Source of the DNA: Yoonia sp035117555
GTDB lineage: Bacteria > Pseudomonadota > Alphaproteobacteria > Rhodobacterales > Rhodobacteraceae
NCBI RefSeq assembly: GCF_035117555.1
Contig: NZ_JAYKPK010000008.1
Span: 1 to 64,000 of the forward strand
Length of the DNA: 64,000 bases
Direction of reading: 5' to 3'
Shown: positions 35,996-43,887 of the stretch, piece by piece
Numbering within the stretch: position 1 is the stretch's first letter
How the letters are laid out: every line of letters starts with the position of its first letter
Program-made: the position numbers and the translations under genes
Notes under the pieces: model-generated
What the model was told of the DNA's origin: nothing
Seen by the model: the letters and a program-made list of their open reading frames with translations, nothing else
The model's database searches: none

Positions 35996-36908
35996 CAGAT
36001 TGCCCCAACACGTCATCCGCAATCGCCCTGCCACTGGTCCAGGCATCCTCGACCCGCGCGCCAAGGCACCAGTCGCCGCCCAGATAAAGCGTTGCATCAT
36101 CGCTGCGCAGAAACCTCTGGCCCAGGGCTTGGGTCACGAAAGCATAGCGCCAGCGATGCGCGCTGACATAGCGGACCTGATCAGCGCTGGCCCCCAGCCG
36201 GTCCAACAGCAATGGCAGCATAAGATCGGCAATCGCGCCCTTGTCCAGTTCCAGATGCTGCTGGCTGAACCCGGCAGAGGCTTGCGCAACCCAAGCGGTC
36301 ACCCCCTGCGGGCGGGCAGGTTTGCTGCTGTCCTGTGCGATCCATGCCAGATCAGCCGCCGGGTCCTGCGCGGTGACGAAAGGGGCCGGGCCATCGATCG
36401 CCGCCATCAGCGTCAGGTTCGGCGCATAGGTAACATGGGCAATCTGTGCGACCAGCCGATGATCCGCCCCCAGCAAATCCGCCAATTGCGGCGCAGGCAC
36501 GGTGACAATCACCTGCCGCGCCGCCAGCCGCGTCTCGCCAACCTGCACCTGCCAGCCACCGTCCTGCGGCACCAACGCCGTGACCTGCATATTCTGCTGC
36601 ACCGGCACGCCCGCGCCCAAGGCTTTGGCCAGCGCCGACATGCCCGGCACGCCGACGATGCCATTATGCCAAGCGGCGGCGTGGCCCGCGCCGGTCAGAT
36701 CAGCCAGCACCTTGGCAAAGCCTTCACCCTTGGCGCTGACATATTGCGCGCCATGGTCAAAACTAGGCCCATCCGTCCGCCGCGTCGCCATCCGCCCGCC
36801 GATCCCGCGCCCTTTATCCAGCACGATCACCGGCACACCCGCGTCGCTCAGCCTGCGCGCGCAGGCGAGCCCGGTGACACCAGCCCCGACAATGATCACC
36901 TGATTCAT
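35985..36908 (-). CDS. Renalase-like FAD/NAD(P)-dependent oxidoreductase
   Basis: A 307-residue flavoprotein. The N-terminal dinucleotide fold is VIIVGAGVTGLACARRL, followed by the renalase-type block GIGGRMATRR and SFDHGAQYVSA. The C-terminal FAD motif is LYLGGDWCLGARVEDAWTSG. It overlaps the cryptochrome-like stop by ATGA and its own 3' end overlaps the UbiG-like start by 11 nt, so it is tightly co-translated. Bacterial renalase-like enzymes oxidise reduced nicotinamide isomers. The gene is common in light/oxidative-stress clusters. Confidence 0.86.
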   Translation of the reverse strand: MNQVIIVGAGVTGLACARRLSDAGVPVIVLDKGRGIGGRMATRRTDGPSFDHGAQYVSAKGEGFAKVLADLTGAGHAAAWHNGIVGVPGMSALAKALGAGVPVQQNMQVTALVPQDGGWQVQVGETRLAARQVIVTVPAPQLADLLGADHRLVAQIAHVTYAPNLTLMAAIDGPAPFVTAQDPAADLAWIAQDSSKPARPQGVTAWVAQASAGFSQQHLELDKGAIADLMLPLLLDRLGASADQVRYVSAHRWRYAFVTQALGQRFLRSDDATLYLGGDWCLGARVEDAWTSGRAIADDVLGQSDAQ

Positions 36909-38122
36909 ACCGCCACCTGATCAGCAAGGATGCGGGGTATCTGTTTCCTGACTTTGAAAAACCCTGCCGTCGCATGCGGCCAGATCGCCGCATCCCAATC
37001 GCGCCGCCATTCGGCCAACGTGATGCCTTTGGCTTGCAGATAGGGCAGCGCCGCGACCAGCCAGTCATAGGTCGGGCCGCGCGTGATGTAAGGCGTGACG
37101 ATCTGCGTCACACCCGCAGCATCCGCCCATTTCGCCAGCGCATCAGGGTGATCCCCCCGCAGCGCAACCGGCGTTTCACCGGCACGTCTGGCGGCATCGG
37201 CCAGCGCATCGGCCTCAAACCGCACCACCATTCCCGCAACGGGCAGGGGGGATCGCAGATGGCTCGCCGCCAATGTCGCGCAGGTGCGGATATCGAAGGT
37301 TGCCAGATCGAAATCCTCCACCCTGCAATCCTCATCCGTGATCAGCAGCGCAGTGGGAACACCGGCTTTCGGCGCAACAACCTCGCGCAGGTCCAGAGCC
37401 GACGGCAACCCCTCCGGCTCCGTCGCCTCCAAACCCTGCGCCACATCGGCCAGATCGCCGGGGCGCGGGGTGAACCGGCCATTGGTGAAGGTCGCGATAT
37501 TATCCGCCCGCGCCGGATAAGGCTTGCCGCGCGTATGCAGCCCCGCCGCCCAACGCCAGCCCAAAGTATTGGACGCCGCATCGCCATCCAGCAGATGCCG
37601 GTAAAAGAAATCCGCCCCCAGCCGCCACGGCAAACCAAACGTGAAAATCCAGATCGAGGCGAACCACATCCGCGCATGGTTATGCAGATAGCCGGTCTCG
37701 ACCAGTTCGACAGCCCAAGCATCAAAGCAGCCCAGCCCGGTCTGCCCCGCCATCGCCTTGTCCACATCGCGGCGCAGCTTGCGGTCGCGGTCCAGTGCTG
37801 CCAGATCGGCCTGCACGCCTGCGACATAGCTGTCCCAGACCTGTGGGCGGCGTTCCAGCCAGCCCTTGAAATAGCCGCGCCAGATGACTTCCTCGACAAA
37901 TTTCTCGGCCTTCTCCGCACCATGCGCCGCAATGGCGGCCTGCACCACTTCGGCCTCGGTCACCAGACGCCGCCGGATATAGGGCGATAGCTGCGACACC
38001 GCCTTATGCGCCCCCGGCCCATGGTCATAATTGCGCCCATTGGCATAACGTTTGCCCATCGCGGGCACAAAAGCCTGCAGCGCGGCAAGGCCAGCGTCGC
38101 GGGTGGCGGTGAAATCACTCAT
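36905..38122 (-). CDS. Cryptochrome/photolyase-like FAD-binding protein with swapped domain order
   Basis: A 405-residue protein. The photolyase FAD-binding helical domain is at the N-terminus (about 25-225): FVEEVIWRGYFKGWLERRP, TGYLHNHARMWFAS and LGWRWAAGLHTRGKPY correspond to the flavin and lesion-pocket motifs of photolyases. The C-terminal half (about 255-400) looks like the alpha/beta antenna domain that normally comes first (VALRGDHPDALAKWADAAG, then GPTYDWLVAALP and GFFKVRKQIP). Whether it repairs DNA or senses light is unknown. It is followed by the renalase-like gene with a 4-nt overlap. Confidence 0.8.
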   Translation of the reverse strand: MSDFTATRDAGLAALQAFVPAMGKRYANGRNYDHGPGAHKAVSQLSPYIRRRLVTEAEVVQAAIAAHGAEKAEKFVEEVIWRGYFKGWLERRPQVWDSYVAGVQADLAALDRDRKLRRDVDKAMAGQTGLGCFDAWAVELVETGYLHNHARMWFASIWIFTFGLPWRLGADFFYRHLLDGDAASNTLGWRWAAGLHTRGKPYPARADNIATFTNGRFTPRPGDLADVAQGLEATEPEGLPSALDLREVVAPKAGVPTALLITDEDCRVEDFDLATFDIRTCATLAASHLRSPLPVAGMVVRFEADALADAARRAGETPVALRGDHPDALAKWADAAGVTQIVTPYITRGPTYDWLVAALPYLQAKGITLAEWRRDWDAAIWPHATAGFFKVRKQIPRILADQVAV

Positions 38123-38173
38123 CTGAAAACGTCCTGATCTGTTACCGCAATGATGTGGCGGCAGCCGCGAAAA

Positions 38174-39502
38174 TCAATGCGCGCGGTAGTTTTCCAGCAA
38201 GGCGCGGATATTGACCCGCGCCCGCAGCTTGGTCGCCAGCAGATACATCCCGCCGATCTTGCGATGCAGGAACAAGGTCTCTGCCGGGGGCACATGCATC
38301 AGATCACGGTCATTGCCGATCACCATGCCCATATCGCGCAGGCGTTCCAGCAGATCGGTTGTGCCAAAATCGAACGGCTGGTCCAGCCGCAAAGGCTCCA
38401 TCGCAGTATCGAACATCTTCTGGATCAGGTCCTGATGTTGCGGCGGGGTGGCAGGGCCGAAATACCCAATCTCCAACATCGCCTGCCGGACGCTGCCGGC
38501 ATCACCGTCCAACCCGGCATTCATCAGGTCACGGAACGCCGCCTGTTGTGCCGCACCAATCCCGCGCACCGCCCCGAAGTCCAGCAGCACGATCCGCCCC
38601 GTCGCAGGCTCCACCCGGTAATTGGCAAGGTTCGGATCGGTCTGCATCGCGCAAAAAGTGAACAGCTCACGCAGAACCAGATCAATCAGATCACGCGCCG
38701 CGCGGTCACGCACCTCTTGCGGTGCATCCGCCAGCACATCGACCGGATCGCTGGCGATATAAGTCATCGCCAGCACGGCATCCGTGCTGAAATCCGGCTG
38801 CACCTGCGGCACGACGAAAGCATCGTCCCCCGCCAGCAATGCCCCGAACCGGCGAAGATGCGCAGCCTCCGCCCGATAATCCGCCTCTTCATGCAACTGC
38901 GCTTTGGCCGCAGCCAGCAGCGGCGCAATATCCATCCCGCGCGGCAACAGCCCCGGCAGGCGCATCAGCCCCGAAATATTATCCACATCACTGTCGATAG
39001 AGGCCCGCACCCCCGGATATTGCACCTTGATTGCCAGTTCGCGGCCATCCAGCGCACGTGCCCGATGCACCTGCCCGATCGATGCCGCCGCAAAGGGCCG
39101 CACATCAAATGACGCAAAGCGCCTGCGCCAACCCTCGCCCCATTGCGCATTCAACGCCGCCTGCAACTGCTTGGGCGGCATATGTTTGGCATCATCGCGC
39201 AACCGCGCCAAAATCGCCGTCAGTTCCGGCGACAGCACGATGCCGGTATCCATCGACAGCATCTGACCCATCTTCAGCGCTGCCCCGCGCATCTGCGACA
39301 ACCCCTCCGTCAACCGCCGCGCATTTCCCGGCGTCAGCAACAAATCCGTCATGCCGGGCCGCTGACCCGTGGCAAGTTGCCTGAACCCGCCCGCCGCTAC
39401 ACCGCCCGCGATCCCCGCCGCAATCCCGCCCATCCGGAACAAGCGATGCGCACGGCCTGTCGGCACGGCCACGCCGCGATAATCATCATCAGGATTGGTC
39501 AT
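38174..39502 (-). CDS. ABC1/UbiB-family atypical kinase
   Basis: A 442-residue protein of the AarF/UbiB/ADCK family. The KxGQ motif ALKMGQMLS (about 77-85), the alanine-rich loop FAAASIGQVHRA, catalytic-lysine region LAIKVQYPG, QTDPNLANY and LLDFGAVR are all present. The family supports ubiquinone synthesis through ATPase-coupled lipid handling. A glycine/alanine-rich hydrophobic patch near residues 25-40 may touch the membrane. It starts 17 nt after the UdgX fusion gene and lies 51 nt before the cryptochrome-like gene, so it is likely in the same transcript. Its role in a repair/light module is unclear. Confidence 0.86.
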   Translation of the reverse strand: MTNPDDDYRGVAVPTGRAHRLFRMGGIAAGIAGGVAAGGFRQLATGQRPGMTDLLLTPGNARRLTEGLSQMRGAALKMGQMLSMDTGIVLSPELTAILARLRDDAKHMPPKQLQAALNAQWGEGWRRRFASFDVRPFAAASIGQVHRARALDGRELAIKVQYPGVRASIDSDVDNISGLMRLPGLLPRGMDIAPLLAAAKAQLHEEADYRAEAAHLRRFGALLAGDDAFVVPQVQPDFSTDAVLAMTYIASDPVDVLADAPQEVRDRAARDLIDLVLRELFTFCAMQTDPNLANYRVEPATGRIVLLDFGAVRGIGAAQQAAFRDLMNAGLDGDAGSVRQAMLEIGYFGPATPPQHQDLIQKMFDTAMEPLRLDQPFDFGTTDLLERLRDMGMVIGNDRDLMHVPPAETLFLHRKIGGMYLLATKLRARVNIRALLENYRAH

Positions 39503-39519
39503 CTGGCACCTCTACCCTG

Positions 39520-40938
39520 CTAACTGGCGCTCGCTTGCGCTTTGGAAAGGGCCGCCACCAGATCAGCCCGCGCCGCCGCAGGATCGGGCAGACGCAGAAT
39601 ATAGGACGGATGCCACGTCACCAGCACCGGCCCGTCATGCAATCCTTGTTCAACCTTCCCCTGCCTGTCCTGCATCGGCCCCGCATTCCCCGTCAGCGCA
39701 TAGGCGGCAGAGGCCCCCAAAGCGACCGTCAGCTTCGGCTGCACAAAGCCCAGTTCCAGCCCCAGCCACCAGCGGCAATGTTCAATCTCTGACCTGTCGG
39801 GCGACTGATGAATCCGCCTTTTCCCCCGCGGCGTGAATTTGAAATGCTTCACCGCATTGGTTAGCCACGCTTTGGCCGGATCAACCCCCGCCGCATCCAT
39901 CGCCTGACGCAACACCTGCCCCGCAGGCCCGACAAAAGGCCGCCCTTCCAAATCCTCCCGATCCCCCGGCTGTTCGCCCACGATCATCAGCCCCGCATCC
40001 GGCGCACCTATCCCCCAGACCGTCTGCGTTGCCTTTTCGCACAACCCACAACGGCGGCAGTGCAGGGCCGCCTCACGCGCCTCATCCAGACTCCCCGGCA
40101 AATCCGGCGCTTGTGGCATCGCCGCCCGGTAGCGGGTGGAGATCGCCGCCGCACCGGGGCGGGCAGCCGTTGACCCCGCCTCCCGCATCCTTTGCACACG
40201 CGCCTCGGCATCTTTCAGCATCGCCGGGATCAGCGCCGTTTCCGGCAGGTTCTTCCAGTATTTCTTCGGCATTTCCGACCGCATCGCATCCAGCTTGATC
40301 CGCGCGGGGTTAAAGATATTGGCGAAATACGTGGCCCACAGGCCTTCCGACGCATCATCCGGCAGATCGGGCCGCATACCCGCAGGACCAAACCGCAGCT
40401 TGCCCCCCTCAAAATGCGCGGTCAGGTCCGGTGTCGCGATCATCCAATCCATATCGGCAAAGCGCTTGGCAAAAAACGGCGTGCCGGGTTCCAGCGTGTG
40501 ATGCTCCGGCTCGAACCACGCGGCAAAGCGGCGGCGGGCACCGTCACCCGGCATCTCGCGAAACCGCACGAAAGCATGCATCTTATGGATATCGCGGCGC
40601 ACATTCTTGGCCAGCATCTGCAACCGCCGCCCCAAAGAATCGGCAGCGGACAAAGGATCACCATCCCGCCGATCAATCCGCCAGAGCGCCTGATACAGCA
40701 GCGCCGCCCGATCCGGGCTTTTATGCCAGATCGCCGATTTCGCGATATCAAGGAAAGCCGCAGGCACCCGCACCTGATGCGGGCCAATATCCTTCGGCAA
40801 ATCCTCTGCCGCAAACAACCCACCCGCGCCCGACCAATCAATCTCCTCCGGCGCAATCCGATGCGATATCGCGACCCGCGCAGCCGCACGCCAAAGGTCC
40901 AGCGTGCCATGATCGGGCAGGGCGACCGCGTAGTTCAA
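39520..40938 (-). CDS. DUF4130 (TIGR03915)-UdgX uracil-DNA-binding fusion
   Basis: A 472-residue two-part protein. Residues 1-about 250 are the DUF4130/TIGR03915 domain that accompanies the radical SAM protein encoded just upstream. Residues about 280-472 are a family-4-like uracil-DNA glycosylase of the UdgX type: Cys C294 and C297 of an iron-sulfur cluster, motif GEQPGDREDLEGRPFVGPAG, and KRRIHQSP with H377, the histidine that in UdgX becomes covalently bonded to the abasic site. The start is a TTG at 40938 overlapping the upstream TGA (TTGA); the frame further upstream is only the shadow of the radical SAM gene. Confidence 0.85.
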   Translation of the reverse strand: MNYAVALPDHGTLDLWRAAARVAISHRIAPEEIDWSGAGGLFAAEDLPKDIGPHQVRVPAAFLDIAKSAIWHKSPDRAALLYQALWRIDRRDGDPLSAADSLGRRLQMLAKNVRRDIHKMHAFVRFREMPGDGARRRFAAWFEPEHHTLEPGTPFFAKRFADMDWMIATPDLTAHFEGGKLRFGPAGMRPDLPDDASEGLWATYFANIFNPARIKLDAMRSEMPKKYWKNLPETALIPAMLKDAEARVQRMREAGSTAARPGAAAISTRYRAAMPQAPDLPGSLDEAREAALHCRRCGLCEKATQTVWGIGAPDAGLMIVGEQPGDREDLEGRPFVGPAGQVLRQAMDAAGVDPAKAWLTNAVKHFKFTPRGKRRIHQSPDRSEIEHCRWWLGLELGFVQPKLTVALGASAAYALTGNAGPMQDRQGKVEQGLHDGPVLVTWHPSYILRLPDPAAARADLVAALSKAQASAS

Positions 40939-42167
40939 ATCAGCTGCAATTGCTGCGGCGGCGGCGCGAACCGCGCGCGCAAGTCCACGCTGTCGGTCAT
41001 CGCGGCGGGGGTCCAGCCGGGCATCGAAACAAAGGCCTTGGCCTTTTTCATCAGCGCCCCCATGCGGATCAAGTCTTCGTACCGCAGCGCGCCATTGCGA
41101 CGCGCCGCGATGATCCTGTCCACGATCCGCGTCCCAAACCCCGGCACCCGCAGCAACATATCGCGCGGCGCCTTGTTCACATTCACCGGAAACTGCGCGC
41201 GGTGCTGCAAGGCCCAAGCCAGCTTTGGGTCCAGTTCAAGGTCCAGATGCCCCGCATTGGTGCCGGTCGCAATTTCCTCTGCCGTGAACCCATAAAACCG
41301 CAGCAGCCAATCCGCCTGATAGAGCCGATGTTCGCGCACCAAGGGCGGCTGGATCAACGGCAACATGGCCGAGGCATCTGGGATCGGCGAAAACGCCGAA
41401 TAATAGACCCGCCGCAATTTATACCCCGAATAAAGCCGCGTCGCGCTGTTCAGGATCGTCACATCATCCGTGCCATCCGCGCCGACAATCATCTGCGTGC
41501 TCTGCCCCGCAGGCGCAAAGCGTGGCGGCCGTTTGCCTTTATGGGATTTATCCTTGGCGGCCTCGCCCTCTAACCTGACCTGCGCCATGCTGGCGCGGAT
41601 CGTCTCTGGCCGCTTTTCGGGCGCGAATTTGCGCAAGGACGCATCCTGCGGCAATTCCACATTGATCGACAGACGGTCGGCATAAAGCCCCGCCTCTTTG
41701 ATCAATTCGGGCGAGGCGTCAGGGATGGTTTTCAGATGGATATACCCCCGAAACCCATGATCCAGCCGCAGGCTTTTCGCGATCCGCGCCATATCGCCCA
41801 TCGTCTGATCCGGCGATTTGATGATGCCGGACGACAAAAACAACCCTTCGATATAATTGCGACGGTAGAATTCCAGCGTCAGGGTCACGACCTCCTCGAC
41901 CGAAAACCGGGCGCGTTCGACATTCGATGACACCCGGTTGATGCAATAGGCACAATCGAAAATGCAAAAATTCGTCATCAGGATTTTCAGCAAGGATATG
42001 CAGCGCCCGTCCGGCGTATAGGCGTGGCAGATGCCTGCGCCACCAGATGACCCAAGGCCACCCTTCTTCGAATCCCGGCGTTCCCCGCCCGAGGATGCAC
42101 AGGACGCATCATATTTCGCGGCATCCGACAGGATCGCCAGCTTGTCTTGCAAGGTCATTTTCGCCAT
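40935..42167 (-). CDS. DNA-repair-associated radical SAM protein (TIGR03916)
   Basis: A 410-residue radical SAM enzyme. The cluster ligands are C68, C72 and C75 (CIFDCAYC, spacing CxxxCxxC), and a further conserved Cys-rich N-terminal region contains DASCASSGGERR and ICHAYTPDGRC. The C-terminal third holds a helix-hairpin-helix unit (VNVNKAPRDMLLRVPGFGTR) that should bind DNA. The family is annotated as putative DNA modification/repair and nearly always pairs with DUF4130. ATG 42167 is used; ATG 42158 is possible. A perfect SOS box lies 15-29 nt upstream, so induction by DNA damage is expected. Confidence 0.88.
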   Translation of the reverse strand: MAKMTLQDKLAILSDAAKYDASCASSGGERRDSKKGGLGSSGGAGICHAYTPDGRCISLLKILMTNFCIFDCAYCINRVSSNVERARFSVEEVVTLTLEFYRRNYIEGLFLSSGIIKSPDQTMGDMARIAKSLRLDHGFRGYIHLKTIPDASPELIKEAGLYADRLSINVELPQDASLRKFAPEKRPETIRASMAQVRLEGEAAKDKSHKGKRPPRFAPAGQSTQMIVGADGTDDVTILNSATRLYSGYKLRRVYYSAFSPIPDASAMLPLIQPPLVREHRLYQADWLLRFYGFTAEEIATGTNAGHLDLELDPKLAWALQHRAQFPVNVNKAPRDMLLRVPGFGTRIVDRIIAARRNGALRYEDLIRMGALMKKAKAFVSMPGWTPAAMTDSVDLRARFAPPPQQLQLI

Positions 42168-42181
42168 ACAACGACAATAGT

Positions 42182-42196
42182 GTTCCTGCTTTGTTC
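42182..42196 (-). promoter_or_regulatory. LexA (SOS) box
   Basis: GTTC-N7-GTTC (42182-42185 and 42193-42196 on the plus strand; GAAC-N7-GAAC in the gene direction) is the exact alphaproteobacterial LexA site. It sits just upstream of the radical SAM gene start. Confidence 0.8.
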
Positions 42197-42234
42197 GTCA
42201 ATGCCTTGCGGCGATCATGCGCGATCTGCCGCAG

Positions 42235-42447
42235 TCAGACCTTGGCCTGCGGATGCGCCTTGCCCCAGATTTTGGCCGTGTCGCGGGCCAGTGTTGCGCG
42301 TTCGGCCCGTTCAAGAAATTTTAACGCTTCCGTTGTATCAAGGTGATGCCGCAACCAGATCCTGCGCACTGACCTTGTGCTCCACGGCAGATGCGCCTGC
42401 GCCAGCCATTGCCGCAACGCGGGCGGCAGCCTGTCAAACTCACGCAT
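42235..42447 (-). CDS. DUF6525-like small protein
   Basis: A 70-residue basic protein starting MREFDRLPPALRQWLAQAHL and continuing PWSTRSVRRIWLRH. It matches a small family common in Rhodobacteraceae (DUF6525), where a longer version usually has a basic extension before MREFD. Here the frame is open upstream into the palindromic repeats (42459-42554), so the native N-terminus may have been disturbed or extended. No ribosome site is obvious. Function unknown. Confidence 0.6.
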   Translation of the reverse strand: MREFDRLPPALRQWLAQAHLPWSTRSVRRIWLRHHLDTTEALKFLERAERATLARDTAKIWGKAHPQAKV

Positions 42448-42458
42448 CGGGTCCGCGC

Positions 42459-42486
42459 AAAACCTTCCCCGCAGGGAAGATTTCAG
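42459..42486. repeat. 28-bp palindromic repeat, copy 1
   Basis: It is centred on CTTCCCCGCAGGGAAG and differs from copy 2 by two A/G changes. It starts 68 nt before copy 2, between the GTPase gene and the DUF6525 gene. Confidence 0.7.
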
Positions 42487-42526
42487 GTTCCGCCGCCCCG
42501 TCATCGGGCCAGCCCTTGCTGAGCGT

Positions 42527-42554
42527 AAAACCTTCCCCGCGGGGAAGGTTTCAG
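42527..42554. repeat. 28-bp palindromic repeat, copy 2 / terminator-like
   Basis: It contains the perfect palindrome CTTCCCCGCGGGGAAG, extended by AAAC/GTTT to 12 bp per arm. On the minus strand TTTT follows the stem directly after the zinc GTPase gene, so it can also act as an intrinsic terminator. Confidence 0.7.
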
Positions 42555-42568
42555 ATGACCCCACCCCA

Positions 42569-43774
42569 TCACCCCGCCTGCCTGTTGCCCCATTGCGGGA
42601 ACGGGTCTTGCAAGGTTTTCCACGCCTCTGGCATGAAATCCGCAGCAGGCAGCAAGGCCGCATCCAGCATCGCCCGGATCGTCGCCTCATCCATATCCGC
42701 GCCGATGAACACCAATTCCTGCCGCCTGTCGCCCCAAGGCTCCGCCCATTTGCCCGCCACCTCGGCCAGCATATCAGGATGCGTCGGCCAGCGGTCCTTG
42801 GGCACGGACGCCCACCAACCGCCCAGCGGCGTCACCGATGAAATCGCCCCGGCAAGGCTGTATTCCGCCACCCAATTGGGCCGCGTCGCCAGCCAGAAAT
42901 GCCCCTTCGCACGGATCACGCCGGGCAGATCGCCGGTCAGCACCGCATGCACCTTTGCCGGATCAAACGGCGCGCGGGCGCGGTAGACAAAGGATGAAAT
43001 CCCATATTCCTCGGTTTCCGGCGTGTGATGGGCGAAACCATAGAGTTCCTTGGCCCAGAACGGATGCTCATGCGCCTTGTCGAAATCAAACAGCCCGGTA
43101 TCGAAAATCGCATCCGCATCGACGCGGGACTGATCCGTCTCGATCAGCCGCGCATCGGGGTTCAGCGCGCGGATGATCTTGCGCGCGGCATCGACCTTTT
43201 CGGGGCCTGCATCCGTGGTCTTGTTCAGGATTACGACATCGGCGAATTCCATCTGCTCGGTCAGCAGATTGACCAAAGTGCGATTGTCGTCATCGCCCAG
43301 ACTTTCGCCGCGATCCGCCAGAAAATCATGGCTGGCGAAATCGTTCAGCAGATTGACCGCATCAACGACGGTCACCATCGTATCCAGCCGCGCGACATCG
43401 GACAGGCTGTCACCATCCTCGTCCCGGAAATCAAAGGTGGCAGCAACAGGCAGGGGTTCGGCGATGCCGGTGGATTCGATCAGCAGATAGTCAAAGCGCC
43501 CCTCTGCCGCCAACCGCCGCACCTCTTGCAGCAAATCATCGCGCAGGGTGCAGCAGATGCAGCCATTGGTCATCTCGACCAGCTTTTCCTCGGACCGGGA
43601 TAGTTCCGCGCCATCGCGGACCAGATCGGCGTCGATGTTTACCTCGGACATATCATTGACGATCACTGCCACCCGGCGGCCATCGCGGTTGTTCAGCACG
43701 TGATTCAGCAGCGTGGTTTTCCCCGCGCCCAGAAACCCTGACAAGACTGTGACGGGCAGACGTTTATCAGTCAT
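42569..43774 (-). CDS. zigA: Zinc-metallochaperone GTPase (COG0523, ZigA type)
   Basis: A 401-residue G3E GTPase. Walker A SGFLGAGKTTLLNH is near residues 12-25, the metal-binding CxCC motif is NGCICCTLRDD, the switch element is ESTGIAEP and the base-recognition motif is ILNKTTD. The C-terminal CobW domain follows, with HFWLATRPNW. Proteins of this type deliver zinc to enzymes when zinc is scarce. A perfect Zur palindrome lies 16 nt upstream of ATG 43774, and GGAG precedes the start. The combination makes the zinc role convincing. Confidence 0.92.
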   Translation of the reverse strand: MTDKRLPVTVLSGFLGAGKTTLLNHVLNNRDGRRVAVIVNDMSEVNIDADLVRDGAELSRSEEKLVEMTNGCICCTLRDDLLQEVRRLAAEGRFDYLLIESTGIAEPLPVAATFDFRDEDGDSLSDVARLDTMVTVVDAVNLLNDFASHDFLADRGESLGDDDNRTLVNLLTEQMEFADVVILNKTTDAGPEKVDAARKIIRALNPDARLIETDQSRVDADAIFDTGLFDFDKAHEHPFWAKELYGFAHHTPETEEYGISSFVYRARAPFDPAKVHAVLTGDLPGVIRAKGHFWLATRPNWVAEYSLAGAISSVTPLGGWWASVPKDRWPTHPDMLAEVAGKWAEPWGDRRQELVFIGADMDEATIRAMLDAALLPAADFMPEAWKTLQDPFPQWGNRQAG

Positions 43775-43789
43775 CCGATTCTCCTATTT

Positions 43790-43807
43790 GTTATGTTATA
43801 ACATAAC
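43790..43807 (-). promoter_or_regulatory. Zur box
   Basis: GTTATGTTATAACATAAC is a perfect 18-bp palindrome of the Zur consensus type, 16 nt before the zinc GTPase start codon. Zinc-loaded Zur should repress the gene. Confidence 0.88.
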
Positions 43808-43887
43808 TAATGGGGCCTGTGCGGATCGGCAAGTGCCCCACAGGACGGAGCGATCGTGGGTAGAGGGTTGTCCAGCAGGATGGTCGG

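Noticed and set aside
40192..41573. Two long overlapping plus-strand frames opposite the UdgX and radical SAM genes
   Set aside because: Both are antisense to well-supported genes and encode Pro/Arg/Gln-rich sequence.
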